64,000 nt of DNA, from NCBI GenBank assembly GCA_016716425.1, contig JADJWJ010000001.1:62001-126000 (forward strand). The letters are read 5' to 3'. Origin of the DNA: Betaproteobacteria bacterium. GTDB lineage: Bacteria; Pseudomonadota; Gammaproteobacteria; Burkholderiales; Casimicrobiaceae. Every line of letters starts with the position of its first letter. The first letter of the stretch is position 1. Under the pieces are notes generated by a model that was given only the letters and a program-made list of their open reading frames with translations, was not told the origin of the DNA and made no database searches. This document shows, one piece after another, positions 53,658-62,160 of the stretch. The position numbers and the translations under genes were made by a program.

Positions 53658-54388
53658 GGACCGCGCGCGTCGCGTACGCGGGCGCGCTGCACGAGGCGAC
53701 GCCGCACGCGGAGGGCCTGCTGCTGCCCGACGGCCGCGTGGTCGCCGAGGACGCCGTCGTCTGGCTGCCGCCGGTCGACGCCGGTACGATCGTCGCGCTG
53801 GGTCTCAACTATGCCGACCACGCGCGGGAACTCGCGTTCGCCGCGCAGGAGGAGCCTCTCGTGTTCCTCAAGGAGCGGAACACGCTGGTCGGCCACCACG
53901 GGCAGACGCCGCGCCCGGACGGCGTGGCGTTCATGCACTACGAGTGCGAGCTCGCCGTCGTCATCGGCCGGCCGGCCGCCAACGTCGCGCGCGCGGACGC
54001 GTGGCGCGTGATCGCCGGCTACACGGTGGCCAACGACTACGCGATCCGCGACTACCTCGAAAACTGGTACCGGCCCAACCTCGTCGTGAAGAACCGCGAC
54101 GGCTGCACCGCGTTGGGACCGTGGCTGGTCGACGCGGCCGACGTCCCCGATCCGGCGAACCTCGACCTGCGCACGCGCGTCAACGGCACGGTGACGCAGC
54201 AGGGCAACACGCGCGACCTCGTGTTCGATATCCCGTACCTGATCGAATACCTGTCGGGCTTCATGACGCTCGCACCCGGCGACGTGATCCTCACCGGGAC
54301 GCCGGAGGGCGTGACCGACGTCCGGCCCGGCGACGAGGTCGTCACCGAGATCGACGGCATCGGGCGTCTCGTCAACACCATCGTATAG
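53654..54388 (+). CDS. hpaG2: HpaG2: 2-hydroxyhepta-2,4-diene-1,7-dioate isomerase
   Basis: A 244-residue FAH-family protein homologous to the C-terminal half of HpcE. IVALGLNYADHARELAF is the domain start, and the metal ligands fall in MHYECELAVVIGRP (two Glu) and GYTVANDYAIRDYLENW (Asp). FMTLAPGDVILTGTPEGVTD closes it. It isomerises the decarboxylated product. The start is GTG at 53654, translationally coupled to hpaG1. In E. coli both activities are in one fused protein. A GGGGTCAGACCC inverted-repeat element follows its stop. Confidence 0.86.
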   Translation: MRTARVAYAGALHEATPHAEGLLLPDGRVVAEDAVVWLPPVDAGTIVALGLNYADHARELAFAAQEEPLVFLKERNTLVGHHGQTPRPDGVAFMHYECELAVVIGRPAANVARADAWRVIAGYTVANDYAIRDYLENWYRPNLVVKNRDGCTALGPWLVDAADVPDPANLDLRTRVNGTVTQQGNTRDLVFDIPYLIEYLSGFMTLAPGDVILTGTPEGVTDVRPGDEVVTEIDGIGRLVNTIV

Positions 54389-54468
54389 GGGTCAGACCCT
54401 TGGCGGCCACGATTCGGCACCCTCAGGGTCTGACCCCGGTGGGAATCCGACGCATTGGGTCTGACCCC
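54388..54468. repeat. GGGTCAGACCC inverted-repeat cluster
   Basis: GGGGTCAGACCCT (54388-54400) and AGGGTCTGACCCC (54425-54437) form a perfect 13-bp stem around 24 bases; a third half-copy lies at 54457-54468. It occupies the gap between hpaG2 and hpaE, and its first base is the last base of the hpaG2 stop codon. It may attenuate the operon. Confidence 0.65.
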
Positions 54469-54491
54469 GTGAACGGCCCGCGAGGAACTGC

Positions 54492-55955
54492 ATGTACATC
54501 CACCACCTGATCGACGGCAAGCCGGTCGCCAGCGCCGAGACGTTTCCCACCGTGAACCCGGCCACGCAGCAGACGCTGGCCGACGTGGCGGCGGGCGGGC
54601 AGGCCGAGGTCGCCGCCGCCGTGGCCGCCGCGAAGGCCGCGTTCCCGCGCTGGGCCGCCACCCCGCAGAAGGTACGCGCGCGGATCATGCGCGCGCTGGG
54701 CGACCTCGTCGCTGCGCACGTGCCCGAGCTGTCCGAATGGGAGACCCGCGACACCGGGCAGACGATCGGCCAGACGCGCCGCGCGCTCGTCCCGCGCGCG
54801 GCCGACAACTTCCACTACTTCGCCGAGATGTGCACGCGGGTGGACGGCCACACCTACCCGGTCGACGACGCGATGCTCAACTACACGCTGTTCCACCCGG
54901 TGGGTGTGTGCGCGCTGATCTCGCCGTGGAACGTGCCGTTCATGACGGCGACGTGGAAGGTCGCACCGTGCCTCGCGTTCGGCAACACCGCGGTGCTCAA
55001 GATGAGCGAGCTCTCGCCGATCACCGCGAGCCGGCTGGGCGAGCTCGCGCTGGAGGCGGGCGTGCCGCCGGGCGTGCTCAACGTCGTGCACGGCTACGGC
55101 CGCACGGCCGGCGAGGCGCTGGTGCGCCATCCGGACGTGCGCGCGATCTCGTTCACCGGCAGCACGGCGACCGGCAACCGGATCGTGCAGGCGGCGGGTG
55201 TCAGGAAGTTCTCGATGGAGCTGGGCGGCAAGAGCCCGTTCGTCGTGTTCGCGGACGCCGACTTCGACCGCGCGCTGGACGCTGCCGTGTTCATGATCTT
55301 CTCCAACAACGGCGAGCGGTGCACGGCCGGGTCGCGCATCCTCGTCCAGCAGTCCATCCACGACCGCTTCGCGCAGGAATTCGCGCTGCGCGCCGAGCGC
55401 ATCGCCGTCGGCGACCCGCTGGACGAGGCGACGATCGTCGGGCCGATGATCTCGAAGGAGCACCTCGCCAAGGTCCGCCAGTACATCGAGCTGGGGCCGG
55501 CCGAGGGCGCGACGCTGCTGGCGGGCGGGCTCGACGCGCCGGAAGTGCCGGCGCACGTCGCCGCCGGCAACTTCGTGCGCCCGACCGTGTTCGCCGGCGT
55601 GCGCAACGACATGCGGATCGCGCAGGACGAGATCTTCGGGCCGGTGGCGTGCCTGATCCCGTTCGCCGACGAGGCCGACGCCGTCCGCATCGCCAACGAC
55701 ACGCGGTACGGGCTGTCGTCGTACGTGTGGACGGAGAACCTCGCGCGTGCGCACCGCGTGGCGGCGGCCATCGAGGCCGGCATGTGCTTCGTCAACAGCC
55801 AGAACGTGCGCGACCTGCGGCAGCCGTTCGGCGGTACCAAGGCGTCGGGCACCGGCCGCGAGGGCGGCACCTGGAGCTTCGAGGCGTTCCTCGAGCCCAA
55901 GAACGTCTGCGTGTCGCTCGGGTCCCACCACATCCCGCAGTGGGGCGCGCGGTAG
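54492..55955 (+). CDS. hpaE: 5-carboxymethyl-2-hydroxymuconate semialdehyde dehydrogenase
   Basis: A 487-residue aldehyde dehydrogenase. The active-site Glu is in KFSMELGGKSPFVVF and the catalytic Cys in FSNNGERCTAGSRI. NAD-binding residues are in ALISPWNVPFMTATWKVA and SFTGSTATGN. Similarity and position identify it as HpaE, which oxidises the ring-cleavage semialdehyde. It starts MYIHHLIDGKPVASAETF, with AGGAA upstream, and sits between hpaG2 and hpaD in the usual order. Confidence 0.9.
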   Translation: MYIHHLIDGKPVASAETFPTVNPATQQTLADVAAGGQAEVAAAVAAAKAAFPRWAATPQKVRARIMRALGDLVAAHVPELSEWETRDTGQTIGQTRRALVPRAADNFHYFAEMCTRVDGHTYPVDDAMLNYTLFHPVGVCALISPWNVPFMTATWKVAPCLAFGNTAVLKMSELSPITASRLGELALEAGVPPGVLNVVHGYGRTAGEALVRHPDVRAISFTGSTATGNRIVQAAGVRKFSMELGGKSPFVVFADADFDRALDAAVFMIFSNNGERCTAGSRILVQQSIHDRFAQEFALRAERIAVGDPLDEATIVGPMISKEHLAKVRQYIELGPAEGATLLAGGLDAPEVPAHVAAGNFVRPTVFAGVRNDMRIAQDEIFGPVACLIPFADEADAVRIANDTRYGLSSYVWTENLARAHRVAAAIEAGMCFVNSQNVRDLRQPFGGTKASGTGREGGTWSFEAFLEPKNVCVSLGSHHIPQWGAR

Positions 55956-55978
55956 CGCGCGCCGGAGGAGTCACGAAC

Positions 55979-56842
55979 ATGGGCAAGCTCGCGCTGGCGG
56001 CCAAGATCACGCACGTGCCGTCGATGTACCTGTCGGAGCAGGAGGGGCCGCACCAGGGCTGCCGGCAGGCGGCGATCGACGGGCACCGGGAGATCGGCCG
56101 CCGCTGCCGCGCGCTGGACGTGGACACGATCGTCGTGTTCGACACGCACTGGCTGGTGAACTCCGGCTACCACGTGAACTGCGCGCCGCGCTTCGAAGGT
56201 GTCTACACGAGCAACGAGCTGCCGCACTTCATCCGGAACATGGCGTACGCGTACCCGGGCAACCCGGCGCTCGGCCACCTGATCGCGGACGCGGCGACCG
56301 CCGCCGGCGTGCGCACGCGCGCGCACGACGCGACGACGCTGACGCTCGAGTACGGCACGCTGGTCCCGATGCGCTACATGAACGACGACCAGCACTTCAA
56401 CGTGCTGTCGGTGTCGGCGCTGTGCACGGTGCACGACCTCGCCGACAGCGCGGTGCTCGGACGCGCCGTGCGGCGCGCGATCGAGGACGACTACGACGGC
56501 ACCGTCGCGATCTTCGCGTCCGGATCGCTGTCGCACCGGTTCGCGCAGAACGGCGTGTCCGAGCAGTACCTGCACAAGCTGTGGGACCCGTTTCTGGAGC
56601 AGGTCGACCTGCGGGTCGTCGAGCTGTGGCAGCGCGGCGACTGGCGGACGTTCACGGCGATGCTGCCGATGTACGCGGACAAGTGCATGGGGGAGGGTCA
56701 CATGCACGACACCGCGATGCTGCTGGGCGCGCTGGGCGGCGCCGACTACGACCGGCCGGTCGAGATCGTCACGCCGTACTTCGGCAGCTCGGGGACCGGG
56801 CAGATCAACGCCATCTTCCCGGTCGCGCCGATCGCGGGGTGA
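55979..56842 (+). CDS. hpaD: 3,4-dihydroxyphenylacetate 2,3-dioxygenase
   Basis: A 287-residue LigB-type (type II) extradiol dioxygenase. The metal-binding histidines are in MGKLALAAKITHVPSMYLSE and VVFDTHWLVNSGYHVN, and the remaining Glu/His in TLEYGTLVPMRYMN. FASGSLSHRFAQ is the family strand with a conserved Ser/His. It opens the ring of homoprotocatechuate using Fe(II) and oxygen. GGAGGAG lies eight bases before the ATG. The hydroxylase genes hpaBC, which make its substrate, are not in the window. Confidence 0.9.
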   Translation: MGKLALAAKITHVPSMYLSEQEGPHQGCRQAAIDGHREIGRRCRALDVDTIVVFDTHWLVNSGYHVNCAPRFEGVYTSNELPHFIRNMAYAYPGNPALGHLIADAATAAGVRTRAHDATTLTLEYGTLVPMRYMNDDQHFNVLSVSALCTVHDLADSAVLGRAVRRAIEDDYDGTVAIFASGSLSHRFAQNGVSEQYLHKLWDPFLEQVDLRVVELWQRGDWRTFTAMLPMYADKCMGEGHMHDTAMLLGALGGADYDRPVEIVTPYFGSSGTGQINAIFPVAPIAG

Positions 56843-56858
56843 TCGTGCGGATGCGATT

Positions 56859-56971
56859 GCCCCTCACCCCAGCCCTCTCCCCGCTTCGCGGGGCGAGGGA
56901 GCGTACTTGGCGCGGTCGTCGCCATCGCACTCCCTCTCCCCGCCTGCGGGGAGAGGGTCGGGGTGAGGGGC
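56859..56971. repeat. Paired REP-like GC hairpins (copy 3)
   Basis: Outer arms GCCCCTCACCCC and GGGGTGAGGGG enclose two CCTCTCCCC/GGGGAGAGG hairpins, as in the copies at 5586 and 17122. Unlike those, it lies inside an operon, between hpaD and hpaF, so it may influence mRNA stability or segmental expression. Confidence 0.72.
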
Positions 56972-57014
56972 GCATGCGAGGTCGCCGTGCGGCGAACCAC
57001 CTGAAGGAAGCGAA

Positions 57015-57416
57015 GTGCCCCACCTGACCATCGAGTACTCGGGCAACCTGCGTGCAACCGGCGACTTCGCTGGTCTGTGCGCGGCGCTCGCGCGCACACT
57101 GGCCGCGTTCGCGGAGGACGGCCGGCACGTGTACCCGGTCGGCGGCGTGCGCGTGCGCGCGATCGCCGCCGATCACTGGTGCATCGGCGACGGCCGTGCG
57201 GACGCGGCGTTCGTGCACGCGCGGCTGTCCGTCGGCGCCGGCCGCGGCGAGGCGGTGCTCCGGGCGACCGGCGACGCGCTGTTCGCCGCGATGAAGGCGC
57301 ACTTCGCGCCGCTGTTCGAGCGGCAGGGGCTCGCACTGTCGCTCGAGGTCGGCGAGTTCGCGGAAGCCGGGACGTGGAAGCACAACAACCTGCACGCGCG
57401 GATGCGCGAGCCCTGA
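57015..57416 (+). CDS. hpaF: 5-carboxymethyl-2-hydroxymuconate delta-isomerase
   Basis: A 133-residue tautomerase-superfamily protein. The catalytic proline is the second residue (M-P-H-L-T-I-E-Y-S), exposed after removal of the initiator. VYPVGGVRVRAIAADHWCIG and WKHNNLHARMREP match CHMI (HpaF/HpcD). The start is GTG at 57015, with AAGGAAG upstream. It isomerises the enol product of HpaE. Its TGA shares a base with the ATG of hpaH. Confidence 0.88.
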   Translation: MPHLTIEYSGNLRATGDFAGLCAALARTLAAFAEDGRHVYPVGGVRVRAIAADHWCIGDGRADAAFVHARLSVGAGRGEAVLRATGDALFAAMKAHFAPLFERQGLALSLEVGEFAEAGTWKHNNLHARMREP

Positions 57417-58232
57417 TGGCGGCCTCGCCGATGCTGAGTCCCGACGTCACGCGCGATCTCGCCCGCCGGCTCTACGACGCGCGCAGGTCGCGCACCCAGC
57501 TGCGCCACTTTTCCAGCGTCCACCCGCAGATGACGATCGCCGACGGCTACGCGATCCAGCGCGAGTGGGTGAAGCTCGAACGGGCCGACGGCCGCGTGGT
57601 CAAGGGGCGCAAGATCGGCCTGACGTCGCGCGCGATGCAGCAGGCGTCGCAGATCGACGAGCCGGACTTCGCACCGCTGATGGACGACATGTTCTTCGCC
57701 GAAGGCGACCTCCCGGCGGTCCGGTTCATCGCCCCGCGCGTCGAGGTCGAGCTCGCGTTCGTCCTCGGCCGGGCGCTCGCCGGGCCGGGCGTCACGCGCG
57801 ACGACGCGCTGGCCGCGACCGAGTGGGTGGTGCCGGCGATCGAGATCATCGATGCGCGGATCGAGCAGTACGACCGCGACACGAAGGCGCCGCGCAAGGT
57901 GTTCGACACCATCGCCGACTTCGCCGCCAACGCCGGCGTCGTGCTCGGCGGCGCACCGCGTCCGGCCGGCGGACGTCGACCTGCGCTGGGTCGGCGCGCT
58001 GCTGGAGAAGAACGGCACCGTCGAGGAGACGGGGCTCGCCGCCGGCGTGCTCGGTCATCCGGCCACGGGCGTGGCGTGGCTCGCGAACCGGATCGCGCCC
58101 TACGGCGAGCGCCTCGAGGCCGGCGACGTCGTGCTGGCCGGCTCGTTCACCCGCCCCGTGACCGCCGTCGCCGGCGACCGCTTCCGCGTCGACTACGGAC
58201 CCCTCGGCGTCGTCGCCTTTCGCTTCGTCTGA
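57416..58232 (+). pseudogene. hpaH: 2-oxo-hept-3-ene-1,7-dioate hydratase, frameshifted
   Basis: Codons from 57416 give the N-terminal two thirds of HpaH (KGRKIGLTSRAMQQASQIDE, EVELAFVLGRALAG, ANAGVVLGG). After VLGG, near 57950, the frame is lost, and the C-terminal third (RVRPADVDLRWVGALLEKNG, then GDVVLAGSFTRPV) continues in the +1 frame to 58232. Removing one G in the run GGCGGCGCAC restores a complete 272-codon HpaH. Either the assembly has a single inserted base or the gene is newly inactivated. Its enzyme hydrates the dienoate before aldol cleavage. Confidence 0.82.
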
Positions 58233-58245
58233 CCCCGGAGCCACG

Positions 58246-59013
58246 ATGACCGCCACCCCGCAGACCGCCCCGGCGTCCCGCTTCGGCGCCGACGAGTGGA
58301 ACGCGCGCGTGCAACTCGCCGCCGCGTACCGGATCTTCGACCTGCTGGGCTGGACGGAGCTCATCTACAACCACATTTCGCTGCGCCTGCCGGGGCCGGA
58401 CCGCCATTTCCTGATCAATCCGTTCGGCCTGCACTACAGCGAGGTGACGGCGTCGAATCTCGTCAGGATCGACCTCGCGGGCAATATCGTCGGCGAGTCG
58501 CGCTGGCCGATCAACCCGGCGGGGTTCACTCCGCACGCGACGATCCACGCGAACATCGCCAATGCCCACTGCGTCATGCACACGCACACGACCGCAGGGC
58601 TTGCGGTCGCCTGCCTCGACGACGGGCTGTCGCCGACCAACTTCTACTCGGCGCAGCTCGTCGGCAAGGTCGCCTACCACGAGTTCGAGGGCATCACGGT
58701 GCGCGCGGACGAGGGGCCGCGGCTGCTCGCGAGCATCGGCGAGCGGCAGGCGGTCATCCTGCGCAACCACGGGCTGCTCGCTTGGGGCGAGAGCCTGCCG
58801 CGCGCGTTCGCGATCCTGTGGCTGCTGCAGCGCGCGTGCGAGATCCAGCTCGCCACGCTGGCGATGGGCCGCCCGCGGCCGATCCCGGAGGACGTGCAGC
58901 GCCGCTGCACGGCCGACTCGCTGCAGTTCGACCCGCGGTTCGGCGCCGGGCAGGACGTGTTCGAGGCGCTGACGCGAATGATCGACCGCCGCGACCCGTC
59001 GTACCGGACCTGA
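58246..59013 (+). CDS. Class II aldolase/adducin (AraD-like) family protein
   Basis: A 255-residue AraD-type metal aldolase. Zn-binding histidines are visible in CVMHTHTTAG (His-x-His) and LRNHGLLAWG, and the phosphate or substrate loop in YNHISLRLPGPD. It occupies the place where hpaI, the HpcH/HpaI-type 4-hydroxy-2-ketoheptanedioate aldolase, is expected, just 13 bp after hpaH. It may replace HpaI in the last cleavage step, but the families are unrelated in fold and that is inference. It is also possible that it acts on another hydroxyacid. Confidence 0.8.
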   Translation: MTATPQTAPASRFGADEWNARVQLAAAYRIFDLLGWTELIYNHISLRLPGPDRHFLINPFGLHYSEVTASNLVRIDLAGNIVGESRWPINPAGFTPHATIHANIANAHCVMHTHTTAGLAVACLDDGLSPTNFYSAQLVGKVAYHEFEGITVRADEGPRLLASIGERQAVILRNHGLLAWGESLPRAFAILWLLQRACEIQLATLAMGRPRPIPEDVQRRCTADSLQFDPRFGAGQDVFEALTRMIDRRDPSYRT

Positions 59014-59055
59014 CGCGCCGTCCACGCGGCGATGCGCGCCCGCTGCGCGCCGGCC

Positions 59056-59604
59056 ATGCGCCACCTGCCGAACCTGATCACGCTGCTGCGGCTGGGCCTC
59101 GTCCCGGTCGTGGCGGTCACCATCGCGAACGGGGCGTTCGCGGCAGCGCTGGCCGCGTTCCTGCTGGCGGCCGTCAGCGACTTCGCGGACGGCTGGATCG
59201 CGCGCCGGTTCGGGCTCACGTCGCGGCTGGGTGCGCTGCTCGACCCCGTTGCGGACAAGCTCGGCATGTTCGTGGCAACCGTCGCGCTGGCATGGCACGG
59301 GCTGGTGCCGGTGTGGCTCGCGGTCGCCATCGTCGGACGCGACGTCGTGATCGTCGCGGGCGCGGCGGCGTACCGGCTCGTTCGCGGCGACCTCGACATC
59401 GCGCCCACGCGGCTGTCGAAGCTCAACACGGTCGTCGAGTTCACCGTGTTGCTGCTGGCGCTGGCGGCCGGTGCGGGCTGGATCGCGGGTGGTGGCGGGC
59501 TGCACGCGCTGTTCGCGCTGGCGCTGGCGACGGTCGCCGCGTCCGGCGTCCAGTACGTCTGGCTGTGGGGCCGGAAGGCGCTGGCCGGCCGCGGCGCGCG
59601 ATGA
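59056..59604 (+). CDS. CDP-alcohol phosphatidyltransferase family protein
   Basis: A 182-residue membrane protein with about five helices. The family signature D-G-x2-A-R-x8-G-x3-D-x3-D reads DFADGWIARRFG, then SRLGALLDPVADK. It transfers a phosphoalcohol from a CDP-linked donor, as in PgsA. The ATG at 59056 begins MRHLPNLITLLRLGL, the normal PgsA-like start; an upstream ATG at 59032 adds eight residues. A second copy of PgsA type is possible. It is 42 bp downstream of the aldolase and may be co-transcribed, although the functions are unrelated. Confidence 0.82.
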   Translation: MRHLPNLITLLRLGLVPVVAVTIANGAFAAALAAFLLAAVSDFADGWIARRFGLTSRLGALLDPVADKLGMFVATVALAWHGLVPVWLAVAIVGRDVVIVAGAAAYRLVRGDLDIAPTRLSKLNTVVEFTVLLLALAAGAGWIAGGGGLHALFALALATVAASGVQYVWLWGRKALAGRGAR

Positions 59605-59638
59605 GCGCCGGGCGCGGGCGGCAGGCTACACTGCGCCC

Positions 59639-61282
59639 GTGCTGCCCGCACTGAACTCGTCGCTCGCTGCCGCCTTCGCGTCGTCGCCGTTGCGGCACGC
59701 GCGCTTTCGCGGGTTCTACTTCGGGTCGATCGGCGTCGCGCTCGGCTACACGATGACGTCGACGATGGCGGCGTGGCTGATGGCCACGATGACGCCGTCG
59801 GCGCTGATGGTCGCGCTCGTGCAGACGGCCAGCACGGCGCCCGCGTTCGCCGTGGGGCTGCTCGCCGGCGCGCTCGCGGACATCGTCGAGCGGCGGCGCG
59901 TGATCCTCGCCACGCAGATCGTGTTCCTCGCCGGCGCGCTGCTGCTCGGCGCGGCCACGCTCGCCGACCTGATGGCGCCGTGGCCGCTGCTCGCGCTCAC
60001 GTTCGTCATCGGCACCGGGTTCACGTTCTACATGCCGGCGCAGCAGGCGTCGATCAACGACCTGGTCGCCCGGCACGAGGTGCCGCAGGCGGTCGCGCTG
60101 GGCGCGGTGGCGATGAACGTCGCGCGCGCGGTCGGTCCGGCCACCGCCGGCGCCGTCGCCGCGTGGCTCGGGACCGGCAACGCGTTCCTCGCGAGCGCGG
60201 CGTGCTTCGTCGGCATGGTGCTCGTCGTGCGCGGCTGGCCGCCGCAGCCGCCGGCGCTGCCGGGCGTGCCGGAGACGCTGGTGTCGGGCATCGGGAGCGG
60301 CGTGCGGTTCGCGCGCCACTCGGCGCCGATGCGCGCGATCGTCCTGCGCAACCTGATGTTCGCGGTCTGCGGCAGCGCGCTGTGGGCGCTGCTCGCGGTC
60401 ATCGCCCGCGACCAGCTGCACCTCGGCGCCGGCGGCTTCGGGCTGCTGTTCGGTGGCTTCGGCGCCGGGGCGGTCGCCGGCGCGTTGACCATTCCGCGCC
60501 TGCTGCGCAGGAATGCGCTCAACCGGGTCGTGACCGGATTCGCGCTGCTGTGGGTGATCGCGACCACGCTGGTGGCGATGGCCGAGCACGTCACGCTGGC
60601 GCTGGTCGGCACGGTCGGCGCGGGCGCGGCATGGGTCGGCGTGCTCGCGAGCCTTGGCGCCGCGACGCAGAGCGCGGCGCCCGCGTGGGTGCGCGCGCGC
60701 GCCGTCGCGATCAACTTCTTCACGGTGCAGGCGAGCCTGGCGCTCGGCAGCATCGCGTGGGGCGCGCTGGCGACGTGGGGCGGCACCCGCGTCGCGCTGC
60801 TGTCGTCCGCGGCCGTGCTGCTGCTGCTGCAGGCCTTCAACCGCCGCACACGCGTGCGGCTCGGCGCCGATCGCGACGTGCTGCCCGGCGCGCAGCTGCC
60901 GGAGCTGTCGTTCGCCGACGAGCCGCAGCCCGACGACGGCCCGGTGCTGATCCAGATCGAGTACCGCGTCGAGCCGGAGGCGCGCGAGGCGTTCCTGCGC
61001 GCGGTCCGTGCGATGGGCCCGGTCCGGCGCCGCAACGGCGCATCGAGCTGGCGCGTGTTCCGCGACCTCGCCGAGGAAGGCAAGTACGTCGAGCGGTACA
61101 TCCTGAGCTCGTGGGCCGAGTACGTGCGGCTGCGCTCGCGGATGACCATCGCGGATCGGCAGCTGCAGGAGGAGCTGCAGCGACACCTGCGCTCCGACAC
61201 GCCGCTCAAGGTCTCGCGGCTGCTGGGGATCGACCTGCCGGACGAGGGGCCGATCGACATGCACGCGCACCGCCGTCCGTGA
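59639..61282 (+). CDS. MFS transporter with C-terminal quinol-monooxygenase-like domain
   Basis: A 547-residue protein. Residues 1-405 are a 12-helix MFS exporter of the EntS/DUF894 type (RFRGFYFGSIGVALGYTMTS, ADIVERRRVILATQIV, NDLVARHEVPQAVALGAVAM). Residues 440-530 are soluble (VLIQIEYRVEPEAREAFLRA, then SWRVFRDLAEEGKYVERYIL) and resemble antibiotic-biosynthesis/quinol monooxygenase (ABM, dimeric ferredoxin-like) domains. The start is GTG at 59639; no ATG gives the first helix in full. The role of the appended domain is unknown. Confidence 0.78.
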   Translation: MLPALNSSLAAAFASSPLRHARFRGFYFGSIGVALGYTMTSTMAAWLMATMTPSALMVALVQTASTAPAFAVGLLAGALADIVERRRVILATQIVFLAGALLLGAATLADLMAPWPLLALTFVIGTGFTFYMPAQQASINDLVARHEVPQAVALGAVAMNVARAVGPATAGAVAAWLGTGNAFLASAACFVGMVLVVRGWPPQPPALPGVPETLVSGIGSGVRFARHSAPMRAIVLRNLMFAVCGSALWALLAVIARDQLHLGAGGFGLLFGGFGAGAVAGALTIPRLLRRNALNRVVTGFALLWVIATTLVAMAEHVTLALVGTVGAGAAWVGVLASLGAATQSAAPAWVRARAVAINFFTVQASLALGSIAWGALATWGGTRVALLSSAAVLLLLQAFNRRTRVRLGADRDVLPGAQLPELSFADEPQPDDGPVLIQIEYRVEPEAREAFLRAVRAMGPVRRRNGASSWRVFRDLAEEGKYVERYILSSWAEYVRLRSRMTIADRQLQEELQRHLRSDTPLKVSRLLGIDLPDEGPIDMHAHRRP

Positions 61283-61295
61283 CGGCGTGCGCGCG

Positions 61296-62045
61296 TCACC
61301 GGGGTGGCAGCAGCGCGCGCAGCTTGTTGCCGGCCTGCGCCCCCTGGTCGACGCACATCGCGACGCCGGCGCGCTCGATCCGCGCGTGGAGCGCGCGCTG
61401 CGTCGCGGGCGCCGCGGACACGGGCACCTTGGCCGAGATCTCGACGAAGTGCCGACCGTCCGGCAGCTGCTGCGCGTCGACGTCGTAGCGGCCGCCGGGC
61501 GTGCGGAGCACGCGATTGGCAATCGGGCCCAACGCGCGCAGGCCCGGCGGCAGCGGCCAGGCGCTGGTCGCCTCGCGCAGGAAGCGGACCTGCGCCTCGC
61601 TCATCGCCTCCGCGAGGGCCATGCGTCCCGCGACGAGCGCCGCGGACGCCCGTGCGTCGAGCGCGACCGAGATGGAGACGGCGCCGGTCATCCGGTCGCC
61701 GTGCACGTCGTACTCGCACTTGCCCTGCCGCCGGGGCACGAGCGCCGGCCCGAGCGCCGTGCACGGCTGGTCCACGGCCTTGAGCGTCAGCTCCCCGCCG
61801 TCGGCACGAATCCGCAGGCGCAGCCGCAAGCCGCGCTCGTGCAGCGCCATCGACTCATCGTCGAACAGCCAGGTTTCGTAAGGCGCGGCGCGAGGCTTCA
61901 GGTCGAGCGCGCGCTCGATCGCGGCGGGATCGCCGCACAGCGCGACCTGCACTTCGGCCCGACGTCCGGCGGCGGCGTACGCCGGCGCCGCGGCGCCGGC
62001 GAGCGCCGCGCCGAGCGCGATGGCGGCGGCGAAGGGGCGTTTCAT
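61296..62045 (-). CDS. Exported CYTH-like domain protein
   Basis: A 249-residue protein with a Sec signal peptide (MKRPFAAAIALGAALAGAAAPAYA). The mature part resembles a CYTH/triphosphate-tunnel domain: ETWLFDDESMALHERGLRLR, GELTLKAVDQP and KCEYDVHGD, although the N-terminal ExExK signature is replaced. In typical CYTH enzymes the tunnel binds triphosphate in the cytoplasm, so an exported version is unusual. It converges with the MFS gene and diverges from serC. The upstream extension to 62297 is antisense and lacks support. Confidence 0.65.
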   Translation of the reverse strand: MKRPFAAAIALGAALAGAAAPAYAAAGRRAEVQVALCGDPAAIERALDLKPRAAPYETWLFDDESMALHERGLRLRLRIRADGGELTLKAVDQPCTALGPALVPRRQGKCEYDVHGDRMTGAVSISVALDARASAALVAGRMALAEAMSEAQVRFLREATSAWPLPPGLRALGPIANRVLRTPGGRYDVDAQQLPDGRHFVEISAKVPVSAAPATQRALHARIERAGVAMCVDQGAQAGNKLRALLPPR

Positions 62046-62160
62046 CGGGCCGATTTTAGCGTTGCCGGAGCCGGGCGCACGCGTGCGCCCATAATGCCGG
62101 TGTCCCGCCGACCGGTGCGATGCCGGCGGTGCCCCGATTCGAGCCTGCAGGAACGATCCC

